Source: Burkholderiaceae bacterium (GTDB lineage Bacteria > Pseudomonadota > Gammaproteobacteria > Burkholderiales > Burkholderiaceae_C). Taken from it: a DNA stretch of 64,000 nucleotides. Positions 1-9,325 of the stretch are shown piece after piece. Numbering within the stretch: the stretch's first letter is position 1; every line of letters begins with the position of its first letter. The translations under genes and the position numbers were made by a program. The stretch is taken from assembly GCA_023150375.1 (NCBI GenBank), contig JAKLLA010000014.1:62001-126000 (forward strand). Reading direction: 5' to 3'. The notes under the pieces were generated by a model. It searched no databases. It saw only the letters and a list, made by a program, of their open reading frames with translations, and was not told where the DNA came from.

Positions 1-1583
1 ACGCTGCCGCGATGCGTGCGCTGGTCGAGGACCTGAACGCCAGGCTGGCGAAGATCGCCGAGGGCGGGGGCGAGGCCGCCCGCGCCAAGCACACCGCCCG
101 CGGCAAGCTGCTGCCGCGCGAGCGGGTGGAGATGCTGCTCGACCCGGACACGCCCTTCCTGGAGATCGCGCCGCTGGCCGCACTCGGCATGTACCCGGAG
201 AAGGACGGCCAGGGCGGCACGAAGGATGCGGCGCCCGGTGCCGGCCTCGTGGCCGGCATCGGACGCGTCGGCGGGGTGGAGTGCGTGATCGTCTGCAACG
301 ATGCCACCGTCAAGGGCGGCACCTACTACCCGCTCACCGTCAAGAAGCACCTGCGCGCTCAGGAGATCGCGCAGCAGAACCGCCTGCCCTGCATCTACCT
401 GGTCGACTCCGGCGGCGCCAACCTGCCCAACCAGGACGAGGTCTTCCCGGACCGCGACCACTTCGGCCGCATCTTCTTCAACCAGGCCAACCTGTCGGCC
501 GCCGGCATCCCGCAGGTCGCGGTGGTGATGGGCAGCTGCACCGCCGGCGGCGCGTATGTGCCGGCGATGAGCGACGAGACCATCATCGTCAAGAACCAGG
601 GCACCATCTTCCTGGGCGGCCCGCCGCTGGTGAAGGCCGCCACCGGCGAGGTGGTCAGCGCCGAGGACCTGGGCGGCGGCGACGTGCACACCCGCCTGTC
701 CGGCGTGGCCGACCACCTGGCCGAGAACGACATTCACGCGCTGGCGCTGGCCCGCCAGGTGGTGGGCAGCCTGAACTGGCGCAAAGAGTTTCCGGTCAGG
801 CTTCAGCCGGCGCAGGCGCCGAAGTACGAGGCCGAGGAGCTGCTCGGCGTCATCCCCACCGACACCCGCAAGCCCTTCGACGTGCGCGAGATCATCGCCC
901 GCGTGGTCGACGGCTCCGACTTCGACGAGTTCAAGGCCCGTTACGGCACGACGCTGGTCTGCGGCTTCGCCCACATCGAGGGCATGCCGGTGGGCATCGT
1001 GGCCAACAACGGCATCCTCTTCGCCGAGTCGGCCAACAAGGGCGCGCACTTCATCGAGCTGTGCTGCCAGCGCAAGGTGCCGCTGGTCTTCCTGCAGAAC
1101 ATCACCGGCTTCATGGTGGGCCGCAAATACGAGAACGAGGGCATCGCCCGCGCCGGTGCCAAGATGGTCACCGCGGTGGCCTGCGCCAACGTGCCCAAGT
1201 TCACCGTGATCATCGGCGGCAGCTTCGGCGCCGGCAACTACGGCATGTGCGGGCGCGCCTACTCGCCGCGCTTCCTGTGGATGTGGCCGAACGCGCGCAT
1301 CTCGGTGATGGGCGGCGAGCAGGCCGCCAGCGTGCTGGCCACCGTCAAGCGCGACGGCCTCGAGGCCAAGGGCGCGAGCTGGTCGGCCGACGAGGAAGAG
1401 GCCTTCAAGGCGCCGATCCGCCAGCAGTACGAGGTGCAGGGGCACCCGTACTACGCCAGCGCCCGGCTCTGGGACGACGGCGTGATCGATCCGCGCGACA
1501 CCCGGCGCGTGCTGGCGCTGGGCCTGTCGGCCAGCCTGAACGCGCCGATCCCCGACGCGAAGTTCGGCGTGTTCCGGATGTGA
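1..1583 (+). CDS. liuB: methylcrotonoyl-CoA carboxylase beta (carboxyltransferase) subunit, 5' end cut by window
   Basis: Carboxyltransferase half of the biotin-dependent enzyme that converts 3-methylcrotonyl-CoA to 3-methylglutaconyl-CoA in leucine breakdown. The visible 523 residues from ATG 12 carry the full acyl-CoA carboxyltransferase fold, with the Gly-rich acyl-CoA site around ASGAG-type loops ([20 protein letters not shown]). The frame stays open upstream of ATG 12 and reads Ala-Ala-Ala there; family members usually have AAAMRALV about 20 residues into the protein, so I infer the true start lies outside the window. It heads a + strand run with the hydratase, alpha subunit and HMG-CoA lyase, which supports MCC over propionyl- or geranyl-CoA carboxylase. 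Confidence 0.95.
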   Translation, partial: AAAMRALVEDLNARLAKIAEGGGEAARAKHTARGKLLPRERVEMLLDPDTPFLEIAPLAALGMYPEKDGQGGTKDAAPGAGLVAGIGRVGGVECVIVCNDATVKGGTYYPLTVKKHLRAQEIAQQNRLPCIYLVDSGGANLPNQDEVFPDRDHFGRIFFNQANLSAAGIPQVAVVMGSCTAGGAYVPAMSDETIIVKNQGTIFLGGPPLVKAATGEVVSAEDLGGGDVHTRLSGVADHLAENDIHALALARQVVGSLNWRKEFPVRLQPAQAPKYEAEELLGVIPTDTRKPFDVREIIARVVDGSDFDEFKARYGTTLVCGFAHIEGMPVGIVANNGILFAESANKGAHFIELCCQRKVPLVFLQNITGFMVGRKYENEGIARAGAKMVTAVACANVPKFTVIIGGSFGAGNYGMCGRAYSPRFLWMWPNARISVMGGEQAASVLATVKRDGLEAKGASWSADEEEAFKAPIRQQYEVQGHPYYASARLWDDGVIDPRDTRRVLALGLSASLNAPIPDAKFGVFRM

Positions 1584-1588
1584 GGCCC

Positions 1589-2002
1589 ATGACCCCTGAC
1601 GTCGCAGCCGATGCCGTGTCCACGGTTCGGGCCTTCTGGCACGGCCTGAGCCTGCGGGATTGGGCGGGCGCCCGCGCGCTGTTGCGCGACGACGCCACCA
1701 TGCACTGGGTGACCTCGGGTGAGCACTACGACGACGCAGACGCGATCATCCGCGTGCAGGTGCTTTACCCCGAAGGCTGGGTGCTGCGCGTCCTGAACGT
1801 GGACGCCCTGGCCGACGGTCGCGTCCACAGCGTCGTGGAGGTGTGTCAGGACGGACGACGCTACTACGCCAACTCCCGCTTCTGTCTCGAGGGCGGCCGC
1901 ATCCGCCAGATCACCGAACATTGGGCCACCTGGGAGGCTCCGCCGGCTTGGCGCACGGCGGAGCGCTTGGGGGCCTACCACCGCGACGAGGACGCCGCAT
2001 GA
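1589..2002 (+). CDS. NTF2/SnoaL-like small protein
   Basis: A 137-residue protein with the size and pattern of the SnoaL/NTF2 cone fold: a first helix with FWHGLSLRDW, then MHWV and a C-terminal HWATWE strand, as in polyketide-cyclase-like and ketosteroid-isomerase-like proteins. It begins 5 bases after the MCC beta stop and its TGA overlaps the next ATG (ATGA at 1999), so it is translated as part of the leucine operon. Its substrate is unknown; it may be an accessory isomerase or hydratase, or a binding protein. Function not assigned. Confidence 0.8.
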   Translation: MTPDVAADAVSTVRAFWHGLSLRDWAGARALLRDDATMHWVTSGEHYDDADAIIRVQVLYPEGWVLRVLNVDALADGRVHSVVEVCQDGRRYYANSRFCLEGGRIRQITEHWATWEAPPAWRTAERLGAYHRDEDAA

Positions 2003-2781
2003 CCACCACCCTCGACATCCGCCGCCCCCGCCCGCACGTGGCCGAGGTCTGGCTGAACCGGCCCGAGGTGCGCAACGCCTTCAACGACGGCGTGATCGCC
2101 GAGCTGGCGGCCACCTTTCTGGCACTGGCCGAGGAGCCGGATCTGCGCGCGGTGGTGCTGGCCGGCTACGGCAAGGCCTTCTGCGCCGGCGCGGACCTGA
2201 ACTGGATGCGCGCCATGGCCGACTACGACTGGGCGCAGAACAAGGCCGACGCCCAGGCGCTGGCCGACATGCTCTGGGTCATCCACCGCTGCCCGGTGCC
2301 GGTGATCGGCCGCATCCACGGCGACTGCTACGCCGGCGGCGTCGGGCTGGCGGCGGTCTGCGACGTGGTGGTGGCCGTCGAGGGGGTGAACTTCTGCCTC
2401 AGCGAGGCCAGGCTGGGCCTGCTGCCGGCCACCATCGGGCCCTACGTGGTCCGCGCGATGGGCGAACGCGCGGCGCAGCGCTGGTTCGTGACGGCCGAGC
2501 GCTTCAGCGCGGCCGAGGCCCACCGCATCGGCTTCGTGCACGAGCTCTGCCCGGCCGCCGAGATCGACGCCCGGGTGCAGGCCCTGGTCGACGCCCTGGT
2601 CGCCAACGGCCCGGCGGCGGTCAAGGCCTGCAAGCAGCTGGTGCAGGACCTGGCCGGCCAGCCGATCACGGCGGCGCTGCGCGAGGACACCGCCCGGCGC
2701 ATCGCCGACATCCGCGGCAGCGCCGAGGGCAAGGAGGGCGTGTCTTCCTTCCTGCAGAAGAGGCCGCCAGCGTGGATCTGA
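1999..2781 (+). CDS. liuC: methylglutaconyl-CoA hydratase (enoyl-CoA hydratase/isomerase family)
   Basis: 260-residue crotonase-fold protein expected to hydrate 3-methylglutaconyl-CoA to HMG-CoA. Family hallmarks are the LNRPEVRNAFND opening, the CoA/oxyanion segment FCAGADLNWM (about residues 62-71) and the second oxyanion loop HGDCYAGGVGLAAVCD (about 105-120). The start is ATG 1999, which overlaps the upstream stop by 4 bases; a longer in-frame extension upstream exists but runs through the real upstream gene and is rejected. Position between the two MCC subunit genes fixes the substrate assignment better than sequence alone. Confidence 0.92.
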   Translation: MTTTLDIRRPRPHVAEVWLNRPEVRNAFNDGVIAELAATFLALAEEPDLRAVVLAGYGKAFCAGADLNWMRAMADYDWAQNKADAQALADMLWVIHRCPVPVIGRIHGDCYAGGVGLAAVCDVVVAVEGVNFCLSEARLGLLPATIGPYVVRAMGERAAQRWFVTAERFSAAEAHRIGFVHELCPAAEIDARVQALVDALVANGPAAVKACKQLVQDLAGQPITAALREDTARRIADIRGSAEGKEGVSSFLQKRPPAWI

Positions 2782-3536
2782 CGCTGCCCGCCTCTGCCGC
2801 CTCGGCAGCGGCCGGCGCGGCCTCGGCGGCCGTGCAGGCGGCCTCGGCGGTGGGCGCGCTGGCGCAGTCGGCCGGGCTGGCCGCCGGCGAGGTGGCGGGG
2901 CAGGCGCTGGCCGGCATGGACAGCACCCAGCTGCTCGCCGTGGCCGCGGCGCTCGGCTGGGCCAGCGGGCTGCGGCTGTATCTGGTGGTCTTCCTGACCG
3001 GCCTGGCCGGCTGGCTGGGCTGGGTGCCGCTGCCGCCGGGGCTGGAAGTGCTCGAGCACCCGGTGGTGCTGGCGGCGGCGGCCCTGATGCTGGGCGTGGA
3101 GTTCTTCGCCGACAAGATTCCGGGCCTGGACAGCGTCTGGGATGCGGCGCACAGCGTGGTGCGCATTCCCGCCGGCGCGGCGCTGGCGGCGGCGGTGTTC
3201 GGGGGCGATTCCGCCACCTGGGCGATGGTCGCCGCGCTCATGGGGGGCACGCTGGCGGCCACCTCGCAGGCGGCGAAATCCACCACGCGCGCGGCCATCA
3301 ACACTTCGCCCGAGCCCTTCTCGAACATCGGCGTCTCGCTGCTGGGCGACCTGGCCGTGCCGGGCATGCTCTGGCTGTCCTGGGAGCAGCCGGTCGTGTT
3401 CTTCGTGGTGCTGGCCGTCGTGCTGCTGCTGATGCTGGGGCTGATCGCCCTGTTCTGGCGCTTCCTCAGCGGCCTGCTGCGCCGCGTGCGTGCGCTCTTT
3501 GCGGGCGATGGGCCACCGTCCAACCGAGCGCCGTGA
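2772..3536 (+). CDS. DUF4126 family membrane protein
   Basis: 254 residues starting from GTG 2772, which lies 10 bases inside the end of the hydratase gene. After an Ala-rich N-terminus there are several hydrophobic stretches (about residues 55-80, 95-115, 145-165 and 195-235) and the motif GLRLYLVVFLTGLAG typical of DUF4126 proteins. The product is predicted to sit in the inner membrane. It interrupts the leucine operon between liuC and the MCC alpha gene; whether it takes part in the pathway is unknown. Confidence 0.8.
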   Translation: MDLTLPASAASAAAGAASAAVQAASAVGALAQSAGLAAGEVAGQALAGMDSTQLLAVAAALGWASGLRLYLVVFLTGLAGWLGWVPLPPGLEVLEHPVVLAAAALMLGVEFFADKIPGLDSVWDAAHSVVRIPAGAALAAAVFGGDSATWAMVAALMGGTLAATSQAAKSTTRAAINTSPEPFSNIGVSLLGDLAVPGMLWLSWEQPVVFFVVLAVVLLLMLGLIALFWRFLSGLLRRVRALFAGDGPPSNRAP

Positions 3537-3561
3537 TCGACATTCCTGGAGACGAACCTTC

Positions 3562-5592
3562 ATGTTCAAGAAGATCCTGATCGCCAACCGTGGGGAGATC
3601 GCCTGCCGCGTCGCCCGGACCGCCCGCCGCCTGGGTGTGACGACGGTGGCCGTGTACTCGGATGCCGATGCCCAGGCGCAGCATGTGCACGCCTGCGACG
3701 AGGCGGTGCACATCGGCGGCAACGCCGCGAAGGACAGCTACCTGCAGTGGCAGCGCATCCTGGACGCGGCCCAGGCCACCGGTGCGCAGGCCATCCACCC
3801 CGGCTACGGCTTCCTGAGCGAGAACGAGGACTTCGCCCGCGCCTGCGCGGCCGCCGGCCTGGTCTTCATCGGCCCGCCGCCGCAGGCCATCGCCGCGATG
3901 GGCAGCAAGGCCGCCGCCAAGGCGCTGATGGAGCGCGCCGGCGTGCCGCTGGTGCCGGGCTACCACGGTGACGACAACGATCCCGCCTTCCTGCAGGGGC
4001 AGGCCGAGCGCATCGGCTTTCCGGTGCTGATCAAGGCCAGCGCCGGTGGCGGCGGCCGTGGCATGCGCCGGGTGGATCGCGCCGAGGACTTCGCCGCGGC
4101 GCTGGCCTCCTGCCAGCGCGAGGCCAAGGCGAGCTTCGGCGACGACCACGTGCTGGTGGAGCGCTACGTCACCCGCCCGCGCCACGTCGAGATCCAGGTC
4201 TTCGGCGACACGCAGGGCCACTGTGTCTACCTCTTCGAGCGCGACTGCTCGGTGCAGCGCCGCCACCAGAAGGTGCTGGAAGAGGCCCCGGCGCCGGGCA
4301 TGAGCGCCGAGCGCCGGGCCGAGATGGGCGCGGCGGCGGTGGCCGCGGCGAAGGCGGTGGGCTATGTCGGCGCCGGCACGGTGGAATTCATCGCCGAGCC
4401 GACCGCGGACGGGGACCTGCGCTTCTATTTCATGGAGATGAACACCCGCCTGCAGGTGGAGCACCCGGTCACCGAGGCCATCACCGGCCATGACCTGGTC
4501 GAGTGGCAGCTTCGGGTGGCCGCCGGCGAGCCGCTGCCGGCGCGGCAGGACGAGCTGCAGATCCACGGCCACGCGATCGAGGCGCGCATCTGCGCCGAGA
4601 ACCCGGACGCCGGCTTCCTGCCCGCCACCGGCACGCTGCAGGTGCTGCGCTGGCCGGCGCATGTGGCCTTCCAGCGCAACGCGACGCAGACCGCGGCGGC
4701 CGAGCCCGCGGCCGTGCGGGTGGATGCCGGCGTGCGTGAGGGCGACGCGATCAGCCCCTACTACGACTCGATGGTGGCCAAGCTGATCGTCTGGGGCGCC
4801 GACCGCGCGCAGGCGCTGGCGCGGCTGGACGCGGCGCTGCGTGACACGCACATCGTCGGCCTGTCGACCAACGTGGCCTTCCTGCGCCGGGTGGTGAACA
4901 GCCGCGCCTTTGCCGGCGCCGACCTGGACACCGCGCTGATCGAGCGCGAGCGTGCTGCCCTGTTCGATGTCGGCGCCTTGCCGCTGGCCCAGGCCGCCGC
5001 CGGGGTCGCCGCGCACCGGCTGGCCTCGGAGGCGGCGCTGGAGGATGCCGATCCCTGGTCGCGCCGCGACGGCTGGCGCATCCACGGCGGTGCGCGCCGC
5101 CGCATGGAGCTGCGCGTGGGCAAGGAGCGCCACATCGCCACCCTCGAGCGCCTGCACGACGGCGCGCTGCGCCTGTCGCTGGGGGCCCAGAGCTGGCGCC
5201 TCACCGCCCGCGCGCTCGGCGACGGTCGCCACGACGTCCTGCTCGGCGAGCAGCGCCTGACGCTGTCGGTCTACGCCCAGGGAGAGACCTACGCGGTCTT
5301 CGGCGCGGCCGGCACGCTGGAACTGCAGGAGATCGATCCGATCGCGCATGCCGGCGAGGGTGCCGGGGCGGGCGGCCGGTTGACCGCGCCGATGCCGGGC
5401 AAGGTCATCGCACTGCTCGCACAGCCGGGCGAGGCGGTCAGGAGCGGCCAGCCGCTGGCGGTGATGGAGGCGATGAAGATGGAGCACACCCTGGCGGCGC
5501 CGCGCGACGGCGTGGTGGCCGAGCTGCTGTATGCGGTGGGCGACCAGGTGCCCGAAGGCGCCGAGCTGCTCCGACTCGACACGGCGGAGTGA
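3562..5592 (+). CDS. liuD: methylcrotonoyl-CoA carboxylase alpha subunit (biotin carboxylase plus BCCP)
   Basis: 676-residue subunit that carboxylates its own biotin with ATP and bicarbonate. Domains in order are the biotin carboxylase N domain (FKKILIANRGEIACRV), ATP-grasp with the Gly-rich loop KASAGGGGRGMR (about 155-166), the biotin carboxylase C domain with EMNTRLQVEHPVTE, an MCC-type BT linker, and a C-terminal biotinyl domain with AMKM, biotin Lys about 639. ATG 3562 follows GGAG at 3548-3551 with good spacing, so I chose it over in-frame codons further upstream. The stop overlaps possible starts of liuE. Confidence 0.96.
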   Translation: MFKKILIANRGEIACRVARTARRLGVTTVAVYSDADAQAQHVHACDEAVHIGGNAAKDSYLQWQRILDAAQATGAQAIHPGYGFLSENEDFARACAAAGLVFIGPPPQAIAAMGSKAAAKALMERAGVPLVPGYHGDDNDPAFLQGQAERIGFPVLIKASAGGGGRGMRRVDRAEDFAAALASCQREAKASFGDDHVLVERYVTRPRHVEIQVFGDTQGHCVYLFERDCSVQRRHQKVLEEAPAPGMSAERRAEMGAAAVAAAKAVGYVGAGTVEFIAEPTADGDLRFYFMEMNTRLQVEHPVTEAITGHDLVEWQLRVAAGEPLPARQDELQIHGHAIEARICAENPDAGFLPATGTLQVLRWPAHVAFQRNATQTAAAEPAAVRVDAGVREGDAISPYYDSMVAKLIVWGADRAQALARLDAALRDTHIVGLSTNVAFLRRVVNSRAFAGADLDTALIERERAALFDVGALPLAQAAAGVAAHRLASEAALEDADPWSRRDGWRIHGGARRRMELRVGKERHIATLERLHDGALRLSLGAQSWRLTARALGDGRHDVLLGEQRLTLSVYAQGETYAVFGAAGTLELQEIDPIAHAGEGAGAGGRLTAPMPGKVIALLAQPGEAVRSGQPLAVMEAMKMEHTLAAPRDGVVAELLYAVGDQVPEGAELLRLDTAE

Positions 5593-5594
5593 CC

Positions 5595-6524
5595 ATGAGC
5601 CCGATGAAGTCCCTTCCCTCGCTGCCCGCCCAGGTCACGCTGGTCGAGGTCGGCCCGCGCGATGGCCTGCAGAACGAGAAGCAGCCGGTGCCGGCGGCCA
5701 CCAAGATCGAGCTGGTGCACCGTCTGCAGGCCGCCGGCCTGCGCGAGATCGAGGTCACCAGCTTCGTCAGTCCGAAGTGGGTGCCGCAGATGGCCGACAA
5801 CGCCGAGGTCATGGCGGGCATCGCCCGCGTGCCCGGTGTGCGCTACTCGGTGCTGACGCCCAACCTGAAGGGCTGGGAGGCCGCGGCCGCGACGCGGCCG
5901 GACGAGATCGTCGTCTTCGGCGCGGCCAGCGAGGCCTTCAGCCAGAAGAACATCAACTGCTCGATCGCCGAATCGATCGAGCGCTTCGCGCCGGTGGTGG
6001 CCGCCGCCCGTGCGGCCGGCGTGAAGGTGCGCGGTGCGATCTCCTGCAGCGTGGGCTGCCCCTACGAGGGCGAGGTGGCGCCCGAGCGCGTCGGCCGGGT
6101 GGCCCGGCTGATGAAGGAGATCGGCGTGCAGCACGTCGGCGTGGCCGACACCATCGGCGTGGGCACGCCGCGCCGGGTGCAGGCGGCGCTGGAGGCCGCG
6201 CTGGCGCACTACCCGCTCGAGGAGGTCAGCGGCCATTTCCACGACACCTACGGGATGGCGGTGGCCAATGTCTACGCGGCGCTGGAGCTGGGCATCGCCA
6301 GCTTCGACACCAGCGTCAGCGGCCTGGGCGGCTGTCCCTACGCCAAGGGCGCCACCGGTAACGTGGCCACCGAGGATGTGGTCTGGCTGCTGCACGGCCT
6401 GGGCATCCGCACCGGCATCGACCTGGACGCGCTGATCGACGCGGGGGCCTTCATCCGCGACGCGCTGGGGCAGGGCAACGGCTCCCGCGTGGGTCGGGCG
6501 GTGCGGGCCAAGCGCATCGGCTGA
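5595..6524 (+). CDS. liuE: hydroxymethylglutaryl-CoA lyase
   Basis: Cleaves HMG-CoA to acetyl-CoA and acetoacetate, the last step of leucine degradation. 309 residues of HMGL-like TIM barrel: LVEVGPRDGLQNEK at the start, metal ligands in GHFHDTYG, and the signature SVSGLGGCPYAKGATGN with the catalytic Cys about 247. A GTG at 5589 overlapping the upstream TGA and an ATG at 5604 are alternative starts; ATG 5595 is preferred. This is the last gene of the operon, as the next gene is on the opposite strand 20 bases downstream. Confidence 0.95.
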   Translation: MSPMKSLPSLPAQVTLVEVGPRDGLQNEKQPVPAATKIELVHRLQAAGLREIEVTSFVSPKWVPQMADNAEVMAGIARVPGVRYSVLTPNLKGWEAAAATRPDEIVVFGAASEAFSQKNINCSIAESIERFAPVVAAARAAGVKVRGAISCSVGCPYEGEVAPERVGRVARLMKEIGVQHVGVADTIGVGTPRRVQAALEAALAHYPLEEVSGHFHDTYGMAVANVYAALELGIASFDTSVSGLGGCPYAKGATGNVATEDVVWLLHGLGIRTGIDLDALIDAGAFIRDALGQGNGSRVGRAVRAKRIG

Positions 6525-6543
6525 GGTCGGGCGCGTCGTCGCA

Positions 6544-7197
6544 TCAGGTCGCTGCGGCCCGGTCCGAGGGCGTCCAGCCCCGGTCCAGCACCCGTCGCGA
6601 CAGACCCTGCAACTGGCACAGCAGGGCGTGGTCGGCCGTGCGGCCGCCGAGTGAGGCGGACCAGCGCTGCTGCGCTTCCTGTTGCAGGGCGATCAGCAGC
6701 TGGGCGGTGACCTGCGCATCCGACAGGGCGCGGTGGGCCCGGCCGTCACGCTTCAGCCCGGCCCAGCGCTGCAGCGTGCCCAGCTTGTGGTCGGGCGCCT
6801 GGGGCCAGAGTCGGCGCGACAGCAGCAGCGTGCAGGCGAAGCGGTGCGCCGGGTCGGGATCGAGCCCCGCCTGGGCCATCTCGGCGATCCAGAAGCTGCG
6901 GTCGAAGGCCGCGTTGTGCGCCACCAGCGGCAGCCCGCGGGTGAAGTCCGCCACCTCGCGCATCACTGCAGCGGCGGGCGGGGCCTCGCGCAGCATCGCG
7001 TTGCTGATGCCGGTCAGTGCTTCGATGAAGGGGGGGACCCAGACGCCGGTGCGCATCAGGCTCTGGTAACGCGCGGTGATGCGGCCCTCCTCGACGAGCA
7101 CGATGGCGATCTCGGTGGCCCGGGCGCCCTGCGACGCACCCATGCCGGTGGTCTCGAAGTCGACGACGGCGATGGGCGGACCGGCCACGGCGGACAT
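6544..7197 (-). CDS. DnaQ-like 3'-5' exonuclease (DEDDh)
   Basis: 217 residues from ATG 7197 (a GTG at 7203 would add two). The DEDDh exonuclease motifs are complete: DFETTG near residue 13, AHNAAFD near 115-121, and HRALSDA near 155. This matches stand-alone proofreading-like exonucleases rather than full DNA polymerase III epsilon. It starts 6 bases after the thioesterase stop, so the two are co-transcribed. The nucleic-acid substrate cannot be told from sequence. Confidence 0.88.
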   Translation of the reverse strand: MSAVAGPPIAVVDFETTGMGASQGARATEIAIVLVEEGRITARYQSLMRTGVWVPPFIEALTGISNAMLREAPPAAAVMREVADFTRGLPLVAHNAAFDRSFWIAEMAQAGLDPDPAHRFACTLLLSRRLWPQAPDHKLGTLQRWAGLKRDGRAHRALSDAQVTAQLLIALQQEAQQRWSASLGGRTADHALLCQLQGLSRRVLDRGWTPSDRAAAT

Positions 7198-7203
7198 GCG
7201 CAC

Positions 7204-7761
7204 TCAGCCGCGCGGCTGCAGCACCAGGCAGGTGGTGGTGGCGTGGGCGTAGACCCGCCCGTCCGGGCCGTACAGGCGTCCCTCGGCAAAACCTACCTGC
7301 CGCCCGGCGTTGAGGATCTTGCCCTCGGCGCGCACCAGCGGCACGTCGGGCATCAGGGCGCGCAGGTAGCTGATCTTCAGCTCCGCCGTGGTGTTCATGC
7401 GACCGGCCGGCAGGGTGGTGTGCACCGCACAGGCCACTGCGGAGTCGAGCAGGGCGGCGATCCAGCCGCCGTGGATCGTGCCCATCGGGTTGCAGAAGCG
7501 CGCACTGGGGTGGCCCTGGAAGACCATCCGGCCGGGTTCGAACTCGATCGGGACGAAGTCCAGCACGGCAGCGATCGGCACCGAGGGCAGCTCACCCCGC
7601 CCGATCGCCTCGAACATCTGCAGCCCGGTTTTGTCGAGCACCTGCTCGGGGCGCGAGATGCCCGGTTCGGCCAGGCAGGCCCGTACCCGGGCCTCGTCGG
7701 CGCGCCAGCGCTCCAGGGTGGCGGCGATCTCGTCGTGCAGGCGGTGACTGGCGGTGCTCAT
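7204..7761 (-). CDS. PaaI-family hotdog thioesterase
   Basis: 185-residue hotdog-fold protein of the PaaI/phenylacetic-acid-type thioesterases: NPMGTIHGGWIAALLDSAVACAV carries the HGG loop and following helix of the active site, and the C-terminus KILNAGRQVGFAEGRLYGPDGRVYAHATTTC is the usual last strands. It probably hydrolyses an acyl-CoA of unknown type. It has an N-terminal helical extension of about 60 residues before the hotdog core. Followed directly by the exonuclease gene. Confidence 0.88.
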   Translation of the reverse strand: MSTASHRLHDEIAATLERWRADEARVRACLAEPGISRPEQVLDKTGLQMFEAIGRGELPSVPIAAVLDFVPIEFEPGRMVFQGHPSARFCNPMGTIHGGWIAALLDSAVACAVHTTLPAGRMNTTAELKISYLRALMPDVPLVRAEGKILNAGRQVGFAEGRLYGPDGRVYAHATTTCLVLQPRG

Positions 7762-7906
7762 GCGGGGGGGCTCATGCGGCAGTTGTCTTCGGCGGGCCGC
7801 GCAAGGTAACGCCGCCCGGGGCCTGCCGCCTGTCTCCCATGCGTCAGCGCCTGTGCGGGATCCGATCCTGTCCGAGGGGGCCAGACCGGCGGTGGGTCTC
7901 GGCCGC

Positions 7907-8503
7907 TCAGGCCTTGAACAGCTCGATCCAGCCGCGCCGGCCGAGCTTCTCGAGCGTCTCGATGTTGCGCTCGTAGATGTCCGCCGCGTCCGGAAAGGCC
8001 TCCACCGCCGCGTCGATGCTGCTTTCGCGCAGCAGGTGCAGCGTGGGGTAGGGCGAGCGGTTGCTGAAGTTGGAGATGTCGTCGAAGGCGGTACCCTCGA
8101 ACTGGTAGTCGGGGTGGAAGCTGGCGATCTGCAGTTCGCCGTCGAGCTCGAGCCGCTCCAGGGCCTGGTCGGCGATGTCCAGGAAGTCGTTGTAGTCGAT
8201 GAAGTCCTGCAGCACCTGCGGGTGCATCAGCAGGGTCATCTCGACCTGCTCGGGGTCGGCCTCGGCCAGCAGGCGCAGCTCGGCCTCCAGCTCGGCCAGC
8301 AGCTGTTCGGGCTCGGTGGCCTGGCTGACGACCCAGCGGATCTGCTCCTTCACGTGCACGGCCTTGGCGAAGGGGCAGAGGTTCAGGCCGATCACCGCGC
8401 GTTCCAGCCAGCTGCGGGTGGCCGCGAGCACGCTGGCCGCGTCGGTGGGCAGATCCTCGCTGATGCCGGGGACGACGGCGGCGGAAGGGAGGGGCGTGTT
8501 CAT
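7907..8503 (-). CDS. DUF1415 family protein
   Basis: 198 residues matching the DUF1415 family, with its conserved opening WLERAVIGLNLCPFAKAV and the central FHPDYQF plus NRSPYPTLHLLRE blocks. The family is common in beta- and gammaproteobacteria and has no established function. Its ATG overlaps the stop of the riboflavin synthase gene by 4 bases (8500-8503), so the two are translationally coupled. Confidence 0.9.
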   Translation of the reverse strand: MNTPLPSAAVVPGISEDLPTDAASVLAATRSWLERAVIGLNLCPFAKAVHVKEQIRWVVSQATEPEQLLAELEAELRLLAEADPEQVEMTLLMHPQVLQDFIDYNDFLDIADQALERLELDGELQIASFHPDYQFEGTAFDDISNFSNRSPYPTLHLLRESSIDAAVEAFPDAADIYERNIETLEKLGRRGWIELFKA

Positions 8504-9267
8504 GGGCGGCTTTCGTCGGTGGCGGTGGGGTCGGGGAGGGCGGCCGGGACCGGGGCTGGCCCGGCCGCCGGCAGGCCGGCCAGCGCCTCGACGCCCACGC
8601 CGCGCTCGCGCAGCAGGGCTTCGAGCGCCGGCAGCAGCGGGCCGAGCCGCTCTTCCAGCGTGGCGCGCACGGTGTCGACCATGACCTGGGTGCCGCGCTC
8701 GATCTCGAGGTTCAGCGCGTCGCCGGGCTGCAGGCTGCCGAAGGTGGTCTGGCGCAGCGTCTCGGGGATCAGCCAGACCTCGAACCAGCCGCTGCCGTCG
8801 GCGGCGCGGCCGGCCTCGGCCACCGTCAGGCTGGCGCCGTTCACCGCGATGTAGCCCTTCGGGAAGACGTAGCGCATCCAGGGCGCGGGCACGGCGATGC
8901 GCAGCACGTGGTTGTTCTCGGGTCGGCGAACCTCGGCCACGCGGGCCTGGAAGTCGACATGGCCGGAGATCGGGTGGCCGCCGATCTCCGCGCCGTCGCG
9001 GGCGGCGCGCTCGACGTTGAGCCGGTCCCCCACCGCGAGCCGGCCCAGCGTGGTCAGTGCCAGGCTCTGCTGCATCACGTCGAAGTCGGCCTGGTCGGCC
9101 CCGGCGTGGCGGGTGACCGTCAGGCAGGTGCCGTCGCAGGCGACGCTGGCGCCGATCTCCTGGCCGGCGAGGAAGCCGGGCGGAAAGGCCAGCGTGAAGC
9201 TGCGCAGCCCGGGGCGGTCGGTGATGGCCGCGACGGTGGCGACGGCCTGGACGATGCCGGTGAACAT
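8500..9267 (-). CDS. ribE: riboflavin synthase alpha subunit
   Basis: Dismutates 6,7-dimethyl-8-ribityllumazine to riboflavin. 255 residues, longer than the usual 205-215, with two lumazine-binding repeats: the first starts at MFTGIVQ and carries SVACDGTCLTVT, the second carries YIAVNGASLTVAEAG. The extra length is a C-terminal Ala/Pro-rich tail of about 45 residues after ATLEERLGPLLPALEALL. A stand-alone gene rather than part of a rib operon in this window. Confidence 0.95.
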   Translation of the reverse strand: MFTGIVQAVATVAAITDRPGLRSFTLAFPPGFLAGQEIGASVACDGTCLTVTRHAGADQADFDVMQQSLALTTLGRLAVGDRLNVERAARDGAEIGGHPISGHVDFQARVAEVRRPENNHVLRIAVPAPWMRYVFPKGYIAVNGASLTVAEAGRAADGSGWFEVWLIPETLRQTTFGSLQPGDALNLEIERGTQVMVDTVRATLEERLGPLLPALEALLRERGVGVEALAGLPAAGPAPVPAALPDPTATDESRP

Positions 9268-9325
9268 GGCGTGCGGGTTCCGTTGGGGTGGAGGGGGCGA
9301 CGGGCGGGCGGGGCGGGACGGCGCG

